Assembly (NCBI GenBank): GCA_012960475.1
Contig: DUBE01000007.1
Location: forward strand, 1-64,000
Source of the DNA: Planctomycetota bacterium
GTDB taxonomy: Bacteria > Planctomycetota > UBA1135 > GCA-002686595
Reading direction: 5' to 3'
DNA length: 64,000 bases
In this document: piece after piece, positions 60,435 through 64,000 of the stretch
How positions within the stretch are numbered: the first letter of the stretch is position 1
Layout of the letters: each line of letters opens with the position of its first letter
Position numbers and translations under genes: made by a program
Notes under the pieces: model-generated
What the model saw: only the letters and a program-made list of their open reading frames with translations
Told to the model about the DNA's origin: nothing
The model's database searches: none

Positions 60435-63200
60435 ATGGCGCTTGTTGATCTGAAATTTCTTGGTTGGGATACTCCTCCGCTCACAAGCGCCGCCGAGTGG
60501 TTACTTGACAACTTGGGATCTGACATGAGTTCCCTGGTCGTGGCTCTGCCCGGTTCTCGAGCCGTACGTAGCCTGCGGCTGGCTCTGCTGCGAGGAGCTC
60601 AGCAGCGCGGCGCAACCCTGTTGGCCCCCAACATGGTGACCGTTGGATCCTTGACTGACCTGTTGGTGGGCGGCGAGGGGCGTGTGGCCTCGGGTCTTGT
60701 GCGTCGCCTCTGTTGGGAGCGGGCTTTGGTGCAGGCGACTGAGCAGGATCTCGGTTGTCTGGCGATCCATGGCGATGTCCAGAGCCGCTCCGGTTTGGCC
60801 GTACAGGTGCGCGGGTTGCATGCGGATTTGGTGGCCGCTGGCATGGACGTGGATCAGGTTCTCAAGACCGAGTGCATTCAGGCGCGCCCCCAGGAGGCCG
60901 TGCGTTGGAGAGCGGTGGGGCGCCTTCAGCAGGCCTACCGGAAGATCTTGGCGAGCCTCGATCTGGTTGACCCCCACGATCGTCGGCAATTGGCGTTGGC
61001 CCAGCAGTCCGGTGCGGACCTGGACGTGATTCTGGTTGGCATTGCCAGCCAGGAACCTCTGCGAAATGCGGCCCTCGTACAATGTGAGGGCCGGGTCCAG
61101 CACCTGGTGTTTGCTCCCGAATCCTTGCGGGACCTGTTTGATGCGCAGGGTTGCGTTCTGACCGATGCCTGGCTTCAGCGCGAGCACATCGTGCCAGGGG
61201 AAAAATGGTCGGTTGTGTCAGATCCCAAGGCCCAGGCCCAGCGAGTCATGGCAATCGTGGCCCAATCCGGCGTAACCCAGGACAGTGAGGTAAGCATCGG
61301 CATCGGTGATGCGGAGGCGGTACCTGAGTTGATCGCTGCATTGGCAGAGGATGGCATCGAGGCCAGAGATGCGGCTGGACAATCTGCGGCGCGTTCTATG
61401 GAGGGCAGCTTGATCAAGTTGTTGGCTGCCTACTTCAAGGAGCGAGACACTCGCTCCCTGGCGGACCTTTGGCGGCACCCTTGGATGGAGCGGAGCCTGG
61501 CGGGTGAGGGTTCTTTTTTCGGCGACCTGCTGGCGGACTTGGATTCCTATCTGTCCAAGCACCTTCCTCACAAGATCGGAGGGTCTTGGTTGACGGATGG
61601 TTATCGCAGCCAAATCTCGCGCAATGATCGCTTGAAGAAGGCTTTGGAACGGACCGATGAATTGCTGTTGCCCCTGGCGAATGCTCAGGGCGCTGATACC
61701 GTTTGTGCGGCACTGCGCGAGGTGCTGGGCACGTTGCTAGGCGAGCAGGAATTCGATTTGGAGGCTCCTGCTCAACGAGCACAAGTCATGAGTCTGCGGC
61801 AACTTGGGACAATCCTGCGTGACCTGGAAGATTTGCCCGCAGGAATATCCCCTGGAAATCCCACCCATGAAGTCTTGCAACGGGTCAGTGAAGAGCTGAC
61901 CGAGCGCATGATCGCCCCTGCGCCCTTGGACGTCAACACGCCGGCGGTGGATCTCTTGGGTTGGCTCGAACTCCTGTTTGACCCGGCGCCCCTCTTGGTA
62001 GTGACATCTGTAGTGGAAGGTGCGATCCCCGCTAGTCCGTCGCCGGATTCCATTTTGCCCGAAGCTCTGCGCAGGGAGCTTGGCTTCGAAAATCAAGAGG
62101 ATCGTCTGGCGCGAGACCTGTTCACCGCCGAGGTCCTCGATCATTCCCGGGAGACCCACTGGATCACGCCGCGAGTGGCGGCCCAAGGGGATCCGTTCTT
62201 GCCCAGTCGCCTGATGTTGCGGGTTTCGCCCAGCACCCTGCCAGCTCAGGTACGGCGTTGGAGCGATGGGGGCAAGGTCACGCCCACCATGGGGCTTGTT
62301 CCGCCGCCACCCTCCGCCTGTCAACGGCTTGGTTCCGCGCGCTATCCTGACGTGTTTTCTGTTACTGGGTTCAGGACCTGGCTGGATGCCCCCTACCTTT
62401 ATCACCTGCAGCGTGAACTGGGTTTAGAGCAACTTGATGATCGCAATCGAGAGTTGACTCCATCGGCCTTTGGAAATCTCCTGCACAAATCTCTTGAGGT
62501 GTTGGGGGCTGATGAGTTGCGCGCTTGTGCTGACCTGGGCAAGATTTGCGCGGCACTCCATGAGGCTCTTGCTGATGCGGCCCGAGTTTCTTTTGGTCCA
62601 GATGCCCTGCCGGCCGTGCAATTGCAGATAGAGCAGGCTGCCCATCGGTTGGAGAACTTTGCCGGGGTGCATGCGGCTCGTGTGCAGGCAGGGTGGCGCG
62701 TGGAGCAGGTGGAGTGGTCTCCGAAGGAGGGGCGCAGCGTTCCGATTGCGGCCCCCGACGGCCCCGCACACTTGCGAGGGCGCATTGATCGGATCGAGCG
62801 CAATCAGGATGGTCGTTGGGCACTCCTGGACTACAAGACGGGGAATTCCAAGAAGTCACCCAATGGAGCGCACCGAGCAAAAAACGACGGTGACATTGCT
62901 GGACCCTGGAGAGACCTGCAGCTTCCGCTCTATGCGCACCTTGCGCGGGAATTGACTGGCGAGGATGTTCCGGAATTGGGTTATCTGTGGCTCGGCAAGG
63001 ATGCCAGCGAGACCGGGCTCATGCTCCTCAAATGCGATGAGGTGTACCTCGCGGAAGCCTATGAGAAGGCTGGTGAGCTCATTCGCGAGATTCGTAGTGG
63101 CGAACTTCCCAAGCCCAGAGATAACTACAAGCCCTACTCTCACATGGAGAGCTTCCTGATTGGTCAGGGCCTTGCTTTGACTGAGGAGGGTGAGGGATGA
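60435..63200 (+). CDS. addB: AddB-like helicase/nuclease subunit (PD-(D/E)XK family)
   Basis: The 921-residue protein pairs with the UvrD-like gene that follows, as in AddAB double-strand-break repair. The N-terminal half is a degenerate helicase-like domain: the P-loop position reads LPGSRAVRSLRLAL and lacks GKT. The C-terminal nuclease has GNLLHKSLE, GRIDRIE and LLDYKTG, giving the H/D/D-x-K catalytic set. The segment DAPYLYHLQRELGL corresponds to where many AddB proteins have the first Fe-S cysteine (CPF), which is absent here. The start is the ATG at 60435. It overlaps the next gene by four bases (ATGA). Confidence 0.82.
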   Translation: MALVDLKFLGWDTPPLTSAAEWLLDNLGSDMSSLVVALPGSRAVRSLRLALLRGAQQRGATLLAPNMVTVGSLTDLLVGGEGRVASGLVRRLCWERALVQATEQDLGCLAIHGDVQSRSGLAVQVRGLHADLVAAGMDVDQVLKTECIQARPQEAVRWRAVGRLQQAYRKILASLDLVDPHDRRQLALAQQSGADLDVILVGIASQEPLRNAALVQCEGRVQHLVFAPESLRDLFDAQGCVLTDAWLQREHIVPGEKWSVVSDPKAQAQRVMAIVAQSGVTQDSEVSIGIGDAEAVPELIAALAEDGIEARDAAGQSAARSMEGSLIKLLAAYFKERDTRSLADLWRHPWMERSLAGEGSFFGDLLADLDSYLSKHLPHKIGGSWLTDGYRSQISRNDRLKKALERTDELLLPLANAQGADTVCAALREVLGTLLGEQEFDLEAPAQRAQVMSLRQLGTILRDLEDLPAGISPGNPTHEVLQRVSEELTERMIAPAPLDVNTPAVDLLGWLELLFDPAPLLVVTSVVEGAIPASPSPDSILPEALRRELGFENQEDRLARDLFTAEVLDHSRETHWITPRVAAQGDPFLPSRLMLRVSPSTLPAQVRRWSDGGKVTPTMGLVPPPPSACQRLGSARYPDVFSVTGFRTWLDAPYLYHLQRELGLEQLDDRNRELTPSAFGNLLHKSLEVLGADELRACADLGKICAALHEALADAARVSFGPDALPAVQLQIEQAAHRLENFAGVHAARVQAGWRVEQVEWSPKEGRSVPIAAPDGPAHLRGRIDRIERNQDGRWALLDYKTGNSKKSPNGAHRAKNDGDIAGPWRDLQLPLYAHLARELTGEDVPELGYLWLGKDASETGLMLLKCDEVYLAEAYEKAGELIREIRSGELPKPRDNYKPYSHMESFLIGQGLALTEEGEG

Positions 63201-64000
63201 GTTCCCCCGGAGAAATCCTGCTTGCATCGGCAGGCTCGGGGAAGACTTTCCAGCTGACCTTGCGTTATGCGGGCTTGGTTCTGCGCGGAGTTCCCGTCAA
63301 GAACATCCTGGCGGCGACTTTCACCCGCAAGTCAGCGGGTGAAATCCAGTCACGGGTCCTGGCTCGGCTCGCGGGGGCGGCAGCGGGTGGTCAGGACCTG
63401 GAAGATCTGCGCAAGTTTCTGAAGCAACCAGAGCTCAAAGCCGAGGATTGTGGAGAGGCCCTGGTGAGGGTCGTAGGCGATCTGGCGCAAGTTCGAATCA
63501 AGACCCTGGATGGGTGGTTCGCCCAGCTTGCTCGGGGCTTTGCGCCAGACCTGGGCCTTGATGCTGCTTGGGCCATGCTCGAAGAGGTGGAGGACCAGGC
63601 CCTGCGGACGCGCAGCGTAGAGGAGTTGCTGGATGAACTGGATCCAGATCAGCGCAGGGTGCTCTTGAGCGACTTGCAAAAGGGAGGCAACAAGGCTGGA
63701 GTGATCTCTCAGTTGATGAACAGCATCGAGATCGGGCGCAGCCGTCAGCGCTGGGCCGCAGCAGATGCATGGGACCAGATCGAGGTGCCGAAATCTCCCA
63801 GCAAGACGGTCTGGCAGGCCTTGCTGGATGATGCAGATGGCTGGGAATTACCGCAGACCAAGGCTGGCAAGACTGACAAGCGTTGGGAGAAGACGGTGCA
63901 TGCGCTGGTGGAATGCGTGCGGGAAGAGGATTGGCTGGGCGCAGTCAACAACGCGGTTCTTCAGCGCAGCTTGGACGGCGGGACCTACTACAGTCATCCC
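63197..64000 (+). CDS. addA: AddA/UvrD-like helicase, N-terminal part (partial)
   Basis: The frame is open to the right edge; 268 codons are visible. Walker A is ASAGSGKTFQL (residues about 10-20), motif Ia AATFTRKSAGEIQSRVLARL, and motif Ic IKTLDGWFAQLARGF, all typical of superfamily 1 UvrD/RecB/AddA helicases. The short spacing of motif Ia and the TLDGWF motif favour the AddA/RecB branch. The ATG overlaps the addB stop, so the two subunits are co-translated. Confidence 0.85.
   Translation, partial: MSSPGEILLASAGSGKTFQLTLRYAGLVLRGVPVKNILAATFTRKSAGEIQSRVLARLAGAAAGGQDLEDLRKFLKQPELKAEDCGEALVRVVGDLAQVRIKTLDGWFAQLARGFAPDLGLDAAWAMLEEVEDQALRTRSVEELLDELDPDQRRVLLSDLQKGGNKAGVISQLMNSIEIGRSRQRWAAADAWDQIEVPKSPSKTVWQALLDDADGWELPQTKAGKTDKRWEKTVHALVECVREEDWLGAVNNAVLQRSLDGGTYYSHP

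Noticed and set aside
1-64000. Mobile elements, prophage or genomic island
   Set aside because: No transposase, integrase, phage gene or flanking direct repeats at either tRNA were seen, and coding style is uniform.

Overview
The window is about 64 kb of GC-rich, densely coded bacterial chromosome. Many neighbouring genes overlap by four bases (ATGA, GTGA or TTGA). The cell is Gram-negative: there is a porin, a second beta-barrel protein ending in aromatic residues, lipoproteins and a SurA-like protein. A DUF1549-like/DUF1501-like gene pair beside a multiheme cytochrome, secreted prenyltransferase-repeat proteins (one with a TonB-like anchor), and EF-hand proteins suggest Planctomycetota or a close relative. 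That is inference from gene families; no rRNA is present to test it. I see no prophage, IS element, integrase or CRISPR array.

Layout. 1-6.8 kb (+): the tail of a probable ftsK, then a tight run rimO, pgsA, pgpA, a SpoIIE-type phosphatase, a MazG-like gene and priA. 6.8-12.9 kb (-): split transketolase (C half before N half), S41 protease, tsaD, larB, carA. 13.2-17.7 kb: an exported EF-hand protein with 15-residue repeats, a PTPS/QueD gene, a DUF2203-like gene, an SDR, and two unknown membrane genes. 17.7-24.8 kb: beta-barrel, tRNA-Phe, DUF971, arfB, porin, ribF/def, a TPR protein, rpsT. 24.8-31.7 kb: two secreted alpha/alpha-toroid paralogues, a SurA-like protein, an unknown lipoprotein and a CPBP-like membrane protein. 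31.8-39.5 kb: rnc-mfd, a 63-residue membrane protein, dgt, a methyltransferase and an acyl-CoA dehydrogenase. 39.5-47.5 kb: a structured leader and divergent sigma-70 factor, then a three-gene set (DUF1549-like, Tat-exported alkaline-phosphatase-like, and a 1325-residue decaheme cytochrome/propeller/EF-hand fusion). 47.6-55.2 kb: lipA, E1alpha, E1beta, E2, a second E1alpha, E3, lipB. 55.6-64 kb: HDOD-REC-GGDEF protein, DinB and PHP lipoprotein genes, tRNA-Ile2, and addB-addA running off the right edge.

How it fits together. Much of the window is housekeeping: translation quality (rimO, tsaD, arfB, def, rpsT, two tRNAs), replication and repair (ftsK, priA, mfd, addAB, rnc, dgt, mazG), phospholipid synthesis (pgsA-pgpA) and cofactors (ribF, larB, PTPS). 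Two loci stand out. The lipoate locus encodes the subunits of a 2-oxoacid dehydrogenase together with the two enzymes that lipoylate it, and carries two E1alpha paralogues for one E1beta. The 41.2-47.5 kb locus joins a predicted exported decaheme electron-transfer domain to a beta-propeller and about nine calcium-binding loops in one polypeptide, next to DUF1549/DUF1501-type partners of unknown function.
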